Positions 44,589 through 55,369 of a DNA stretch of 64,000 bases are shown in pieces. Source of the stretch: Stenotrophomonas rhizophila (GTDB taxonomy: Bacteria; Pseudomonadota; Gammaproteobacteria; Xanthomonadales; Xanthomonadaceae); NCBI RefSeq assembly GCF_020857975.1, contig NZ_JACWUO010000007.1, forward strand, positions 1-64,000, read 5' to 3'. A model generated the notes under the pieces. That model was not told the origin of the DNA, did no database searches, and saw only the letters and a program-made list of their open reading frames with translations. The translations under genes and the position numbers were made by a program. Numbering within the stretch: the stretch's first letter is position 1; each line of letters opens with the position of its first letter.

Positions 44589-46403
44589 ATGGCCGCAATT
44601 GAAATCAAGGTTCCCGACATCGGCGATTACAGCGGTGTGCCGGTGATCGAACTGCTGGTTGCCGTGGGCGACACGGTGAAGAAGGACCAGGGTCTGGTCA
44701 CGCTGGAATCGGACAAGGCCACGCTGGAAGTGCCGTCGTCGGCCGCCGGCGTGGTCAAGGAAATCAAGGTCAAGCTCGGCGACAACCTGTCCGAGGGCGA
44801 CGTGGTGCTGGTGCTGGAAGCCGAAGGTGAGGCCGCGGCCCCGGCTGCGCCGGCCAAGGCCGAAGCGCCGAAGGCCGAAGCCGCGCCGGGCACCAAGCCG
44901 CCGGTGACCCCCTCGCACCGCGCCCCGGCCGAACCGGCCGCGCCGCAGGCGGCGCTGTCGTCGGGCAAGCCGGCCGACATCGAATGCAAGATGGTGGTGC
45001 TGGGCGCCGGCCCGGGCGGTTACACCGCCGCGTTCCGCTCGGCCGACCTGGGCGTGGACACCGTGCTGGTCGAGCGCTACGCCAGCCTGGGTGGGGTCTG
45101 CCTCAACGTGGGCTGCATTCCGTCCAAGGCGCTGCTGCATGCGGCGGCGGTGATCGATGAAGTGGCCCATGCCGGCGATTTCGGCGTGGCGTTCGGCGAG
45201 CCGACGATCACCCTGGACAAGCTGCGCGGCTACAAGGAAAAGGTGGTCACCCAGCTGACCAAGGGCCTGGCCGGCATGGCCAAGCAGCGCAAGGTGCGCA
45301 CGGTGCAGGGCGTGGCCACGTTCGTCTCGGCCAACGAGCTGGAGATCGTCGGCGACGACGGCAAGACCCAGCTGCTGCGCTTTGAGCAGTGCATCATCGC
45401 CGCCGGTTCGCAGGCGGTGAAGCTGCCGAACTTCCCGTGGGACGATCCGCGCGTGATGGATTCCACCGATGCGCTGGAGCTGGCCGATATCCCCGGTTCG
45501 CTGCTGGTGGTCGGTGGCGGCATCATCGGCCTGGAAATGGCGACGGTGTATGCGGCGCTGGGCAGCAAGGTCACCGTGGTCGAGTTCATGGACCAGCTGA
45601 TGCCGGGTGCCGACAAGGACCTGGTCAAGCCGCTGGCCGACCGCCTGAAGAAGCAGGGCGTGGAGGTGCACCTGAAGACCAAGGCGTCCGGCGTGAGCGC
45701 GGACAAGAAGGGCATCACGGTGACCTTCGAGGCTGCCGCCGAAGGCGAGAAGCCGGGCCTGGAGCAGGGCACCTTCGACCGCGTGCTGGTGGCCGTCGGG
45801 CGTTCGCCGAACGGCAACAAGATCGGCGCCGAGAAGGCCGGCGTGGGCGTCACCGAGCGCGGCTTCATCCCGGTGGACCGGCAGATGCGCACCAACGTGC
45901 CGCACATCTTCGCCATCGGCGACATCGTCGGTAACCCGATGCTGGCCCACAAGGCTACCCACGAAGGCAAGCTGGCCGCCGAAGTGGCCTCGGGCGAGAA
46001 GAAGGAGTGGGTGGCGCGGGTGATCCCGTCGGTGGCCTATACCAACCCGGAAATCGCCTGGGTGGGCGTGACCGAGACCGAAGCCAAGGCGCAGGGCCTG
46101 AAGGTCGGTGTGGCCAAGTTCCCGTGGGCGGCCAGCGGCCGCGCGATCGGCATCGGCCGGACCGAGGGTTTCACCAAGCTGATCTTCGACGAGGACACCC
46201 ATCGCATCATCGGTGGCGCGATCGTGGGCGTGCACGCCGGCGACCTGCTGGCCGAGATCGGCCTGGCGATCGAGATGGGTGCTGAAGCCGAGGACATCGG
46301 CCACACCATCCACGCGCACCCGACCCTGAGCGAATCGGTGGCGATGGCCGCGGAAATCTACGACGGCACGATCACCGATCTGTACATGCCCAAGAAGCGG
46401 TAG
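44589..46403 (+). CDS. lpdA: dihydrolipoyl dehydrogenase with N-terminal lipoyl domain (E3)
   Basis: The 604-residue flavoenzyme reoxidises dihydrolipoamide in the pyruvate dehydrogenase complex, giving NADH. Residues 1-75 form a lipoyl domain with K43 in LESDKATLEVP, and after a Pro/Ala linker the E3 body has VVLGAGPGGYTAAFRSADLG, the redox pair in GGVCLNVGCIPSKALLH, and the dimer-interface His in the HAHPTLSE motif. The extra lipoyl domain makes it longer than the usual 475 residues, as in other xanthomonads and some betaproteobacteria. AGGAG before the ATG at 44589 fixes the start. The TAG stop lies in a GTAG palindrome. Confidence 0.95.
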   Translation: MAAIEIKVPDIGDYSGVPVIELLVAVGDTVKKDQGLVTLESDKATLEVPSSAAGVVKEIKVKLGDNLSEGDVVLVLEAEGEAAAPAAPAKAEAPKAEAAPGTKPPVTPSHRAPAEPAAPQAALSSGKPADIECKMVVLGAGPGGYTAAFRSADLGVDTVLVERYASLGGVCLNVGCIPSKALLHAAAVIDEVAHAGDFGVAFGEPTITLDKLRGYKEKVVTQLTKGLAGMAKQRKVRTVQGVATFVSANELEIVGDDGKTQLLRFEQCIIAAGSQAVKLPNFPWDDPRVMDSTDALELADIPGSLLVVGGGIIGLEMATVYAALGSKVTVVEFMDQLMPGADKDLVKPLADRLKKQGVEVHLKTKASGVSADKKGITVTFEAAAEGEKPGLEQGTFDRVLVAVGRSPNGNKIGAEKAGVGVTERGFIPVDRQMRTNVPHIFAIGDIVGNPMLAHKATHEGKLAAEVASGEKKEWVARVIPSVAYTNPEIAWVGVTETEAKAQGLKVGVAKFPWAASGRAIGIGRTEGFTKLIFDEDTHRIIGGAIVGVHAGDLLAEIGLAIEMGAEAEDIGHTIHAHPTLSESVAMAAEIYDGTITDLYMPKKR

Positions 46404-46423
46404 GTCGCCGCCGTTGGCGGTGA
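46399..46423. repeat. GTAG palindrome at the lpdA end
   Basis: GGTAG is followed by GTCGCCGCCGTTGGCGGTGA, an imperfect hairpin with GCC-GCC/GGC-GG arms. The TAG is the lpdA stop codon. It belongs to the GTAG class seen elsewhere in the window. Confidence 0.55.
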
Positions 46424-46434
46424 CACCGATGCAA

Positions 46435-46465
46435 CGAAACGCCCCGGCATTGCCGGGGCGTTTCG
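46435..46465 (+). terminator. intrinsic terminator of lpdA
   Basis: CGAAACGCCCCGGCA (46435-46449) and TGCCGGGGCGTTTCG (46451-46465) form a 15-bp perfect stem with a one-base centre. T-rich sequence (TTTGG) follows. It lies 32 bases after the lpdA stop codon. Confidence 0.8.
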
Positions 46466-46548
46466 TTTGGGGCGAAAGCCGGGGTTTTGTGGTCGTTCGC
46501 TTAAGGCGGCAGAAGATCAACGGCGGACAGCATTGCCTGCGCCGGGGT

Positions 46549-46734
46549 GGGCTGGCCCGGGTGGGTTGGCGGGACACGCCGTGAACCCCGCTCCGCGGCC
46601 CGGCCCAGCCGCCGGCGGCTGTGCGTTCAGTCGCATGCGAGGCAGTGCCTCGCATGCAATGCGCCTTCACCCATGGGGGCTTGGCGAAAACATCCATGTT
46701 TTCGACAGTCCCGCCAACCCACCCGGGCCAGCCC
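46549..46734. mobile_element. composite 186-bp element with 27-bp inverted ends
   Basis: The ends (46549-46575 and 46708-46734) are perfect 27-bp inverted repeats built on GGGCTGGCCCGGGTGGGTTG. Between them are two further palindromes: GCATGCGAGGC/GCCTCGCATGC at 46633-46657 and CGAAAACAT/ATGTTTTCG at 46685-46704. There is no coding frame of interest inside. The design is that of a non-autonomous MITE-like or BIME-like element. It lies 83 bases after the lpdA terminator. Confidence 0.65.
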
Positions 46735-46764
46735 TTCACACATGGCTGGCACGCACGGGAAAGC

Positions 46765-46833
46765 GTAGGTCCGAGCCACGCTCGGACAAGGTGATGCCGG
46801 AAAGAAGCATGTCCGAGCACGGGTCGGACCTAC
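46765..46833. repeat. GTAG/SMAG dimer
   Basis: GTAG followed by GTCCGAGCCACGCTCGGAC (46765-46787) and the inverted unit GTCCGAGCACGGGTCGGAC then CTAC (46811-46833) face each other. The stems share TCCGAG, with loops of different lengths. Confidence 0.75.
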
Positions 46834-46861
46834 CTGCGATGGGGTTGTAAGGCCGACCATT

Positions 46862-47147
46862 GGCTGGACGCCGTTGCCGTTGCTCGTGATCTTGATCCAC
46901 CTCCCCCTTGGAGCGAGCCGAGCATCGCAGCGGCATCGGGGGCGAAGAGGCGCGGGTGTCTGAGCGCAGCGAGTTCCGCGCCGTCCCCCGATGACGCGAG
47001 AAGCGCAGGGAACCGGCGGGCGTAGCCCGCCGGATCGCGGACGGGGCGTGCTTTCTTTGGGTTACGTTTCTTTGCACGAGCAAAGAAAGGTAACTCGCGC
47101 CCTGAAGGGGCACGAAAGCTGTTGACGTTGAATATCTCCGCGAAGCG
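46862..47147. repeat. interspersed repeat with a TTTCTTTG/CAAAGAAA hairpin
   Basis: This stretch holds a GTTAC-TTTCTTTG/CAAAGAAA-GTAAC hairpin at 47061-47094 (arms GTTACGTTTCTTTG and CAAAGAAAGGTAAC), a CCGGCGGGCGTAGCCCGCCGG palindrome just before it, and a GC-rich head. From memory, sequences with TTTCTTTGGGTTACGTTT recur in xanthomonad genomes. No gene is supported here. The last part (47150-47185) is the edge of another GTAG-type repeat. Confidence 0.5.
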
Positions 47148-47224
47148 GAAACAACAGCATCCGGCCAACGGCCAGCACTACAGGACACATTTCCCATAAA
47201 CCCAACCCCAGCCCAAACAAAAAC

Positions 47225-47251
47225 GCGACAACAGGTCACCCTGTTGCCGCG
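47225..47251 (-). terminator. terminator of the beta-barrel gene
   Basis: On the minus strand GCGGCAACAGG-GTGA-CCTGTTGTCGC forms a stem with one G-T pair, followed by GTTTTTGTTT. It lies 25 bases after the stop of the gene at 47276. Confidence 0.75.
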
Positions 47252-47275
47252 CTCGGAGAGAAAGGTTGCGCAGGC

Positions 47276-48094
47276 TTAGAACGAAACGCTGACGCCTGCC
47301 ACCGGGCCGCTGAATTCCTGCTTCAGACCGATCGTGCCGTCGCGGCCCTTCTGGTCCACGTCCAGCTTGAAATAGTCGTAACCGGCGAAGATGCCGAACT
47401 TGTCGGTCAGGCTGTACTCCACGATCGCATTGGCGCGGGTCAGGTCGCCCTCGTAGTCGTCGAAGTTGCCCCAGCTGGTGTTGAGGTACTGGCCCTGCAG
47501 GTTGATCATCCAGCGGTCGGCGGGCCTGAAGGTCATGCGCGCGCCCACCACCGGTGCCACGCCGTCGGCCTTCTCGTCGAGGAACTCGCCCTGGTACAGG
47601 TCGCCCACATCGGCATAGGCCTTGGTGCTGACCTTGGCGTATTCGGCACCGAGCTGCAGGCCCAGGTCGAACTTGTCGCCATCCACCACCGAATAGTCAT
47701 ACACCAGGCTGGCCACCTGGTACTTCAGCTCGCCCTTGACGAAGCTGCCGGCCGGCACGGTCACGCCATCGAAGCTGACCCCTTCACCGAGCGTCTCGCG
47801 GCGCTTCTTGTCGTACTTGAAGTAATCGAAGATCAGGCGCTGGCGGTCGCTGATGCGGAACATGCCGTCCACACGCGGTTCCCATTCCTTGCCGCCCAGG
47901 TCGAAGTCTTCGGAGAAGCCGATATCCTGGCCGCCGACGTTGGTCTGGCCGCGGATGGTGTTGTCCGAATCGATGTTCATCGCCCCCAGGCGCAGGGTGA
48001 AGCGGTCATCGCCCTCGGCGGCACTGGCGGTGCTGGCGTGGGTCAGGGCGGCCATGGCCAGTGGCAGGGCGAGCAGGGAAAGCGTCAGGCGCAT
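47276..48094 (-). CDS. OmpW-like outer-membrane beta-barrel protein
   Basis: The 272-residue protein has a signal peptide (MRLTLSLLALPLAMAALTHA) and about ten alternating strands: RQRLIFDYFKYDKKRRETLG, ELKYQVASLVYDYSVVDGDK, KFGIFAGYDYFKLDVDQ, ending GVSVSF with a terminal Phe. It fits the OMP-b-brl group; no substrate is known. It is unlike the OmpW at 40911 in length and sequence. An 11-bp inverted repeat lies 52 bases upstream (48146-48177). A terminator follows. Confidence 0.8.
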   Translation of the reverse strand: MRLTLSLLALPLAMAALTHASTASAAEGDDRFTLRLGAMNIDSDNTIRGQTNVGGQDIGFSEDFDLGGKEWEPRVDGMFRISDRQRLIFDYFKYDKKRRETLGEGVSFDGVTVPAGSFVKGELKYQVASLVYDYSVVDGDKFDLGLQLGAEYAKVSTKAYADVGDLYQGEFLDEKADGVAPVVGARMTFRPADRWMINLQGQYLNTSWGNFDDYEGDLTRANAIVEYSLTDKFGIFAGYDYFKLDVDQKGRDGTIGLKQEFSGPVAGVSVSF

Positions 48095-48145
48095 CGTGGT
48101 GTGTCCTTGCAGGGATTCGATTGGGAATCACTGTGCACCAGCGCT

Positions 48146-48177
48146 GCGTCCACCATTCGTGAACGTATGGTGGACGC
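48146..48177. promoter_or_regulatory. inverted repeat upstream of the beta-barrel gene
   Basis: GCGTCCACCAT (48146-48156) and ATGGTGGACGC (48167-48177) are a perfect 11-bp dyad with a ten-base spacer. Direct repeats CACTGTG flank it. It lies 52 bases from the start codon of the 47276 gene, a position for an operator. The rest of the 48095-48588 interval has no gene. Confidence 0.5.
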
Positions 48178-48504
48178 ACTGTGTACCGTTCATGCGGCCG
48201 TGGCTACCGGCTGTCCGCCGACAGGGCTGCTGAATGCGCCGGTCACCGCCGGCGGGCCTGGACACCGGGCCCGGCAAAAGCGGGTGGCCCCGAACCGCCG
48301 GGGCCACCCGGTACCGGCCTGCAACCGGGCGCCGACGAGGAGTGAAGTGCAGGCCGATGGGTGGGACCGCCGCCTGCGACCAAAGTTCAATATGCTGCGC
48401 TGCCGCATGCGCAACGCCTGCCACGACGGGATTGGCCCGCCGGTGGAACGCGCGCGCTGCGGCGATGCAGCAACGTGCGCACATCCGGGATGAACAGGGA
48501 CCGG

Positions 48505-48534
48505 TTGTCTCGCAAATTGTCCCGTTGCTATACT
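48505..48534 (+). promoter_or_regulatory. atp operon promoter
   Basis: TTGTCT (48505-48510), an 18-base spacer and TATACT (48529-48534) fit a sigma-70 promoter with four and five of six consensus bases. The atpI start is 55 bases downstream. No other promoter of this quality lies before atpI. Confidence 0.55.
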
Positions 48535-48588
48535 TTGGCGGCTCGACGAGGCGTTTGCTTGCGGCCTCGGCCTTTTCTTCTTACGACC

Positions 48589-48972
48589 ATGCAGGACATA
48601 CGTGTGCTGAACTCCGTTGATTCGGGTCGGCGACTGATGCTGCGCGCAGCGGTTTATCCGCTCGCCGCAGTGGCTGTCCTGGCTCTGGCCCTGATGCTGC
48701 TGGCCGGGCCGACGTACGCCCTGGGGGCGCTGGCCTCGGGCGTGGCGGTATCCGCCGGTGGCTGGGTGGCCGCGCGCATGGCGCTGGGCGGCGGGGTACA
48801 GGCGGCAGGGTCGGCAATGACCCGCCTGATCCTGGCGGTGGTGGCAAAGTGGGTGCTCGTTTTCGGCGTCCTGATGGTGGGGTTCCTGGTCTTCAAGCTG
48901 CCTGCATTGGCGCTGCTGGCCGGTATCGCCGTCGGATTGATGTTCCAGGTCCTGGCTCTGGCCAGGCGCTGA
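48589..48972 (+). CDS. atpI: ATP synthase subunit I
   Basis: The 127-residue inner-membrane protein has four hydrophobic helices (LMLRAAVYPLAAVAVLALAL, GPTYALGALASGVAVSAGGW, TRLILAVVAKWVLVFGVLMV, LPALALLAGIAVGLMFQVLA). It matches AtpI, an assembly helper for the c-ring. It is the first gene of the atp operon, 31 bases before atpB. Confidence 0.85.
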   Translation: MQDIRVLNSVDSGRRLMLRAAVYPLAAVAVLALALMLLAGPTYALGALASGVAVSAGGWVAARMALGGGVQAAGSAMTRLILAVVAKWVLVFGVLMVGFLVFKLPALALLAGIAVGLMFQVLALARR

Positions 48973-49003
48973 TCCAATTTATTTAACTCAAGGTTCCGGA
49001 CAC

Positions 49004-49798
49004 ATGGCAGGCGAGGCGCTAACTCCCACCTCCTACATCCAACATCACCTGCACAACCTGACGTTCCATATGCAGGAAGGTGGTTTCTGGGCGATCCACG
49101 TCGACACCATGGTGACTTCGGTCCTGATGGGGTTGCTGATGGTGTTCGGCTTCTGGATGGCCACGCGCAAGGCCACCGCCGGCGTGCCGGGCAAGTGGCA
49201 GGCGTTCGTCGAGATCTGCCTGGAGTTCGTCGACCGCCAGGCCAAGGACACCTACCACGGCACCAGCAAGCTGGTGACCCCGATCGCGATCACGATCTTC
49301 TTCTGGATCCTCCTGATGAACCTCATCAAGATGATCCCGGCCGACTTCATCGCCCTGCCGCTGGAAGCTCTGGGCGTGCCGTACTGGAAGCCGGTCCCCA
49401 CCGCCGACGTCAATGCCACCCTGGGCATGTCGATCAGCGTGTTCTTCCTGATGCTGTTCTTCGCGCTGCGCTCCAAGGGCCTGGGTGGTTTCACCAAGGA
49501 ATTCCTGACCGCGCCGTTCGGCAAGTGGATGATGCCGTTCAACCTGATCCTCAACATCGTCGAGTGGCTCAGCAAGCCGATCTCGCTGGCGATGCGACTG
49601 TTCGGCAACATGTTCGGCGGCGAAATCGTCTTCCTGCTGATCTGGGTGCTGGGCGGTGCCGGCATTGCCGGTGCCATCGCCGGCGGTGCATTCGGCCTGG
49701 GCTGGATGCTGTTCCACCTGCTGGTGATTCCGCTGCAGGCTTTCATCTTCATGATGCTGTCCATCGTGTACCTGAGCCTGTCGGAAGACAGTCACTGA
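49004..49798 (+). CDS. atpB: ATP synthase F0 subunit a
   Basis: The 264-residue membrane protein holds the half-channels for protons. The essential Arg is in SLAMRLFGNMFGGEIVFLL (about residue 205). At least five TM helices are visible (TSVLMGLLMVFGFWMA, IFFWILLMNLIKM, FLMLFFALRSK). It follows atpI and is 62 bases before atpE. Confidence 0.95.
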   Translation: MAGEALTPTSYIQHHLHNLTFHMQEGGFWAIHVDTMVTSVLMGLLMVFGFWMATRKATAGVPGKWQAFVEICLEFVDRQAKDTYHGTSKLVTPIAITIFFWILLMNLIKMIPADFIALPLEALGVPYWKPVPTADVNATLGMSISVFFLMLFFALRSKGLGGFTKEFLTAPFGKWMMPFNLILNIVEWLSKPISLAMRLFGNMFGGEIVFLLIWVLGGAGIAGAIAGGAFGLGWMLFHLLVIPLQAFIFMMLSIVYLSLSEDSH

Positions 49799-49836
49799 GT
49801 TTTCGCTTCACCCTTCATCCGTTTCATTACCCTTAG

Positions 49837-50163
<327 letters not shown>

Positions 50164-50178
50164 TCCAGCGGTAGCGAA

Positions 50179-50207
50179 ACGATCGGGCGCCGCAGGCGCC
50201 TGATCGT
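50179..50207 (+). other. RNA hairpin between atpE and atpF
   Basis: ACGATCGGGCGCC-GCA-GGCGCCTGATCGT forms a 13-bp stem with one G-T pair in the 116-base gap. No T run follows, so it is unlikely to stop transcription fully. It could help set the high c-subunit to b-subunit ratio by protecting the atpE message. Confidence 0.55.
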
Positions 50208-50279
50208 GGATGAAGGATCGGAAGCGCCGCCCAGGCTGCGCTTCCACCCTGCCTCGCCACCCCAGATTGAGCGAACCCC

Positions 50280-50750
50280 ATGGATATCGGTTTTACCCTC
50301 GTTGCCCAGGCACTGGCTTTTGCCGGTCTGATCTGGATCATCGCGACCAAGATCTGGCCGCCGTTGATGAATGCCATCGAAGAGCGCCAGCAGAAGATCG
50401 CCGAAGGCCTCGCCGCTGCCGACCGCAGCCAGAAGGATCTGGCCCAGGCGCAGGAAAAGGTCAACGACGCACTGAAGGAAGCGCGCAGCAAGGCCAACGA
50501 GATCATCGACCAGGCCCATGCCCGCGCCAACCAGATCGTTGACGCCGCCAAGAATGAAGCCATCGTCGAAGCGAACCGCCAGAAAGACCTGGCCCACGCT
50601 GAAATCGAGGCTGCCGCCAACCGTGCCCGTGAGGAACTGCGCAAGCAGGTCTCCGCGCTGGCCGTGAGCGGTGCCGAAAAGCTGCTCAAGCGCGAAATCG
50701 ATGCCAACGCCCACAAGGCGCTGCTCGACGAGCTGGCATCGGAGATCTGA
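50280..50750 (+). CDS. atpF: ATP synthase F0 subunit b
   Basis: The 156-residue protein has one N-terminal TM helix ([20 protein letters not shown]) and a long coiled coil ([40 protein letters not shown]) that forms the peripheral stalk. It is three bases before atpH. Confidence 0.95.
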   Translation: MDIGFTLVAQALAFAGLIWIIATKIWPPLMNAIEERQQKIAEGLAAADRSQKDLAQAQEKVNDALKEARSKANEIIDQAHARANQIVDAAKNEAIVEANRQKDLAHAEIEAAANRAREELRKQVSALAVSGAEKLLKREIDANAHKALLDELASEI

Positions 50751-50753
50751 TCG

Positions 50754-51281
50754 ATGAGCCAGGCCCTCACGCTTGCACGCCCGTATGCCCGCGCCGCGTT
50801 CGCGACCGCGCGCGACGAAGGCACGTTCGCGCCGTGGTCGGACGCGCTTGCGTTCTCCGCCCACGTAGCCGCCGACCCGCGCGTGGCGGCCTTGCTGTCG
50901 AATCCGGAACTGGACCGCGGCGATGCCGTCGCGTTGCTGGCCCCGGAATCGTCCAGCGAGAGCTTTGGTCGCTTCCTGGCCATCCTGGCCGAAGCGCACC
51001 GTCTGCCGCTGTTGCCGGAAATCGCCGGCATGTACACCCAGCTGCGCGCTGAAGCCGAACACGTGGTCAAGGCCACGGTCACCTCGGCCACCGACCTGTC
51101 CGCTGCCGAACTGGACGCCATCAAGGCCGCGCTGCGCAAGCGCTTCGGCCGCGAGGTGGACGTGACGACCGCGGTCGATGCGTCGCTGATCGGCGGTGCC
51201 GTGATCGACGCTGGCGATGTGGTCATCGATGGCTCGCTCAAGGGCAAGCTGTCGCGCCTGCAGACCGCGCTCGCTAACTGA
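50754..51281 (+). CDS. atpH: ATP synthase F1 subunit delta
   Basis: The 175-residue protein has an N-terminal helical domain ([32 protein letters not shown]) and a C-terminal part with [20 protein letters not shown] and [20 protein letters not shown]. It ties the b stalk to the F1 head. It starts three bases after atpF and is 44 bases from atpA. Confidence 0.95.
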   Translation: MSQALTLARPYARAAFATARDEGTFAPWSDALAFSAHVAADPRVAALLSNPELDRGDAVALLAPESSSESFGRFLAILAEAHRLPLLPEIAGMYTQLRAEAEHVVKATVTSATDLSAAELDAIKAALRKRFGREVDVTTAVDASLIGGAVIDAGDVVIDGSLKGKLSRLQTALAN

Positions 51282-51325
51282 ATTCATTTAACGTCCGGCG
51301 TGATCGCCGGCACTAGGACTTGACG

Positions 51326-52873
51326 ATGGCAACCACGCTCAACCCCTCCGAAATCAGCGAACTGATCAAGAACCGCATCGAGAAGGTCAAGCTGGCCGCG
51401 GAATCGCGCAACGAAGGCACCGTGACCAGCGTGTCCGACGGCATCGTGCGCATCTTCGGTCTGGCCGACGTGATGCAGGGCGAAATGATCGAACTGCCGA
51501 ACAACACCTTCGCCCTGGCCCTGAACCTGGAGCGCGACTCGGTCGGCGCCGTGGTCCTGGGTGACTACCAGCAGCTGCGCGAAGGCGACATCGCCAAGAC
51601 CACCGGGCGCATCCTGGAAGTGCCGGTCGGCCCGGAAATGCTCGGCCGCGTGGTCAACGCGCTGGGCGAGCCGATCGACGGCAAGGGCCCGATCGCCGCC
51701 AAGGCCACCGCGCCGGTGGAGCGCGTTGCCCCGGGCGTGATCTGGCGCAAGTCGGTCGACCAGCCGGTGCAGACCGGTTACAAGTCGGTCGACTCGATGA
51801 TCCCGATCGGCCGTGGCCAGCGCGAGCTGGTGATCGGCGACCGCCAGACCGGCAAGACCGCCCTGGCCATCGATGCGGTGATCAACCAGAAGGCTACCGG
51901 CATCAAGTGCGTGTACGTCGCGATCGGCCAGAAGGCCTCGACCGTGGCCAACATCGTGCGCAAGCTGGAAGAGAACGGCGCGCTGGCGCACACCGTGGTG
52001 GTCGCTGCGACCGCGTCCGAATCGGCCGCGATGCAGTACATCAGCGCCTACTCGGGCTGCACCATGGGCGAGTACTTCATGGACCGCGGCGAAGACGCGC
52101 TGATCGTGTACGACGATCTGTCCAAGCAGGCCGTGGCCTACCGCCAGATCTCGCTGCTGCTCAAGCGCCCGCCGGGCCGTGAAGCCTACCCGGGCGACGT
52201 GTTCTACCTGCACTCCCGCCTGCTCGAGCGCGCTGCCCGCGTGTCCGAAGAGTACGTGGAGAAGTTCACCAACGGCGCCGTCAAGGGCAAGACCGGCTCG
52301 CTGACTGCGCTGCCGATCATCGAAACCCAGGCCGGCGACGTGTCCGCGTTCGTGCCGACCAACGTGATCTCGATCACCGACGGCCAGATCTTCCTGGAAA
52401 CCGATCTGTTCAACTCGGGCATCCGCCCGGCCGTGAACGCCGGTATCTCGGTGTCGCGCGTCGGTGGTGCGGCCCAGACCAAGATCATCAAGAAGCTGTC
52501 CGGCGGCATCCGTATCTCGCTGGCCCAGTACCGCGAGCTGGCTGCGTTCGCGCAGTTCGCCTCGGACCTGGACGAAGCCACCCGCAAGCAGCTCGAGCGC
52601 GGTCAGCGCGTCACCGAGCTGATGAAGCAGAAGCAGTACGCCCCGATGTCGATCGCCAACCAGGCGCTGACCATCTATGCGGTCAACGAGGGTTACCTCG
52701 ACGACGTGCCGGTCAACAAGCTGCTGGCGCTGGAAGAGGGCCTGCACGCCCACTTCGCCAACACCCAGGGCGAACTGATCAGCAAGATCAACGCCACCGG
52801 CGGTTGGGACAACGACATCGAAGCGGCCTTCAAGCAGGGCATCTCCGAGTTCAAGACCACCGGCAGCTGGTAA
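51326..52873 (+). CDS. atpA: ATP synthase F1 subunit alpha
   Basis: The 515-residue protein holds the non-catalytic nucleotide site: Walker A GDRQTGKT (about residues 170-177) and Walker [14 protein letters not shown]. The signature [11 protein letters not shown] and the C-terminal [10 protein letters not shown] are typical. The ATG at 51326 follows AGGA; a TTG two codons upstream is less likely. A GTAG dimer follows, before atpG. Confidence 0.97.
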   Translation: MATTLNPSEISELIKNRIEKVKLAAESRNEGTVTSVSDGIVRIFGLADVMQGEMIELPNNTFALALNLERDSVGAVVLGDYQQLREGDIAKTTGRILEVPVGPEMLGRVVNALGEPIDGKGPIAAKATAPVERVAPGVIWRKSVDQPVQTGYKSVDSMIPIGRGQRELVIGDRQTGKTALAIDAVINQKATGIKCVYVAIGQKASTVANIVRKLEENGALAHTVVVAATASESAAMQYISAYSGCTMGEYFMDRGEDALIVYDDLSKQAVAYRQISLLLKRPPGREAYPGDVFYLHSRLLERAARVSEEYVEKFTNGAVKGKTGSLTALPIIETQAGDVSAFVPTNVISITDGQIFLETDLFNSGIRPAVNAGISVSRVGGAAQTKIIKKLSGGIRISLAQYRELAAFAQFASDLDEATRKQLERGQRVTELMKQKQYAPMSIANQALTIYAVNEGYLDDVPVNKLLALEEGLHAHFANTQGELISKINATGGWDNDIEAAFKQGISEFKTTGSW

Positions 52874-52880
52874 GCCGCAT

Positions 52881-52938
52881 GTAGAGCGGGGCTCTGCCCC
52901 GCTGGACGGATTGAAAGCGGGGCAGAGCCCCGCTCTAC
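52881..52938. repeat. GTAG/SMAG dimer between atpA and atpG
   Basis: GTAGAGCGGGGCTCTGCCCC (52881-52900, stem AGCGGGGC) and an inverted copy at 52916-52938 (AGCGGGGCAGAGCCCCGCTC then TAC) face each other and fill most of the gap between atpA (stop 52873) and atpG (start 52950). It can form one large hairpin in the operon mRNA. Confidence 0.85.
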
Positions 52939-52949
52939 GGGAAGAAGAG

Positions 52950-53813
52950 ATGGCAAGCGGACGCGAAATCAAAACCAAGATCAAGAGCGTGCAGAACACC
53001 CGCAAGGTGACGCGCGCGCTCGAGATGGTCTCGGCCTCCAAGATCCGCAAGGCGCAGGAGCGGATGAAGACGTCGCGTCCGTATGCGCAGGCGATGAAGC
53101 AGGTGATCGGTCACCTGGCCCAGGCCAGCACCGACTACCAGCATCCGTTCCTGGTCCAGCGCGACGAGGTCAAGCGGGTTGGTTACATCGTGATCTCCTC
53201 CGACCGCGGCCTGGCCGGCGGTCTGAACAACAACCTGTTCCGCAAGATGCTGGGCGAAGTCCGCCAGTACCAGGAAAAGGGCGCAGAGGTCGACGTGGTG
53301 ACCATCGGCCAGAAGGCATCGACCTTCTTCCGCCGGATCAAGCTCAACATGGTCGGCAGCGTCACCCACATGGGTGATGTGCCGCACCTGGAACAGCTGA
53401 TCGGCGTGATCAAGGTGATGCTCGATGCGTTCACCGAGGGCAAGGTCGACCGCGTCTACCTGGTCTACAACCGCTTCATCAACACGATGACGCAGAAGGC
53501 CAGCTTCGACCAGCTGCTGCCGTTGCCGGCCGCTGAGAAGCAGATCGCGCACCACGACTGGGACTACCTGTACGAACCCGACGCCGCGACCGTGCTGGAG
53601 CACGTGATGACGCGTTACGTCGAGTCGCTGGTGTACCAGGCGGTTCTGGAAAACGTCGCGTCCGAGCATGCAGCCCGCATGGTCGCGATGAAGTCGGCAA
53701 GCGACAACGCGAACAAGCTGATCGGAACCCTGCAGCTGGTCTACAACAAGGCCCGGCAGGCAGCGATCACCCAGGAAATCTCCGAAATCGTCGGCGGCGC
53801 GGCAGCAGTCTGA
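52950..53813 (+). CDS. atpG: ATP synthase F1 subunit gamma
   Basis: The 287-residue protein is the central rotor shaft. Start [20 protein letters not shown] and the C-terminal [20 protein letters not shown] are the conserved coiled-coil arms; [15 protein letters not shown] is in the Rossmann-like middle. GAAGAAGAG before the ATG is the ribosome site and lies at the end of the GTAG dimer. Confidence 0.96.
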   Translation: MASGREIKTKIKSVQNTRKVTRALEMVSASKIRKAQERMKTSRPYAQAMKQVIGHLAQASTDYQHPFLVQRDEVKRVGYIVISSDRGLAGGLNNNLFRKMLGEVRQYQEKGAEVDVVTIGQKASTFFRRIKLNMVGSVTHMGDVPHLEQLIGVIKVMLDAFTEGKVDRVYLVYNRFINTMTQKASFDQLLPLPAAEKQIAHHDWDYLYEPDAATVLEHVMTRYVESLVYQAVLENVASEHAARMVAMKSASDNANKLIGTLQLVYNKARQAAITQEISEIVGGAAAV

Positions 53814-53838
53814 CGCGCACAGTCAAAGCACACATTAG

Positions 53839-55257
<1,419 letters not shown>

Positions 55258-55263
55258 TGCGGC

Positions 55264-55340
55264 GGGGACGGGCACGCGCCCGTCCCGACCGTGACACGGG
55301 GTGGGCCTGCGCCCACCGCTGCGGAATACCTGCGGTGGGC
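55264..55340. repeat. palindromes in the atpD-atpC spacer
   Basis: GGGACGGGC/GCGCCCGTCCC (55264-55286) and GGTGGGC-CTGC-GCCCACC (55300-55317) are followed by a second GGTGGGCTCTGCCCGCC. They have the shape of SMAG units without an intact GTAG. They may adjust the atpC to atpD ratio. Confidence 0.6.
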
Positions 55341-55369
55341 TCTGCCCGCCCCTTAGCGAAGAGAGTTAC

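Noticed and set aside
46435..46465. riboswitch or attenuator
   Set aside because: The perfect stem right after lpdA with a T-rich tail is better explained as a terminator.
44247..46820. 857-codon minus-strand frame
   Set aside because: It is antisense to lpdA and passes through the terminator and repeats. There is no ribosome site or known domain.
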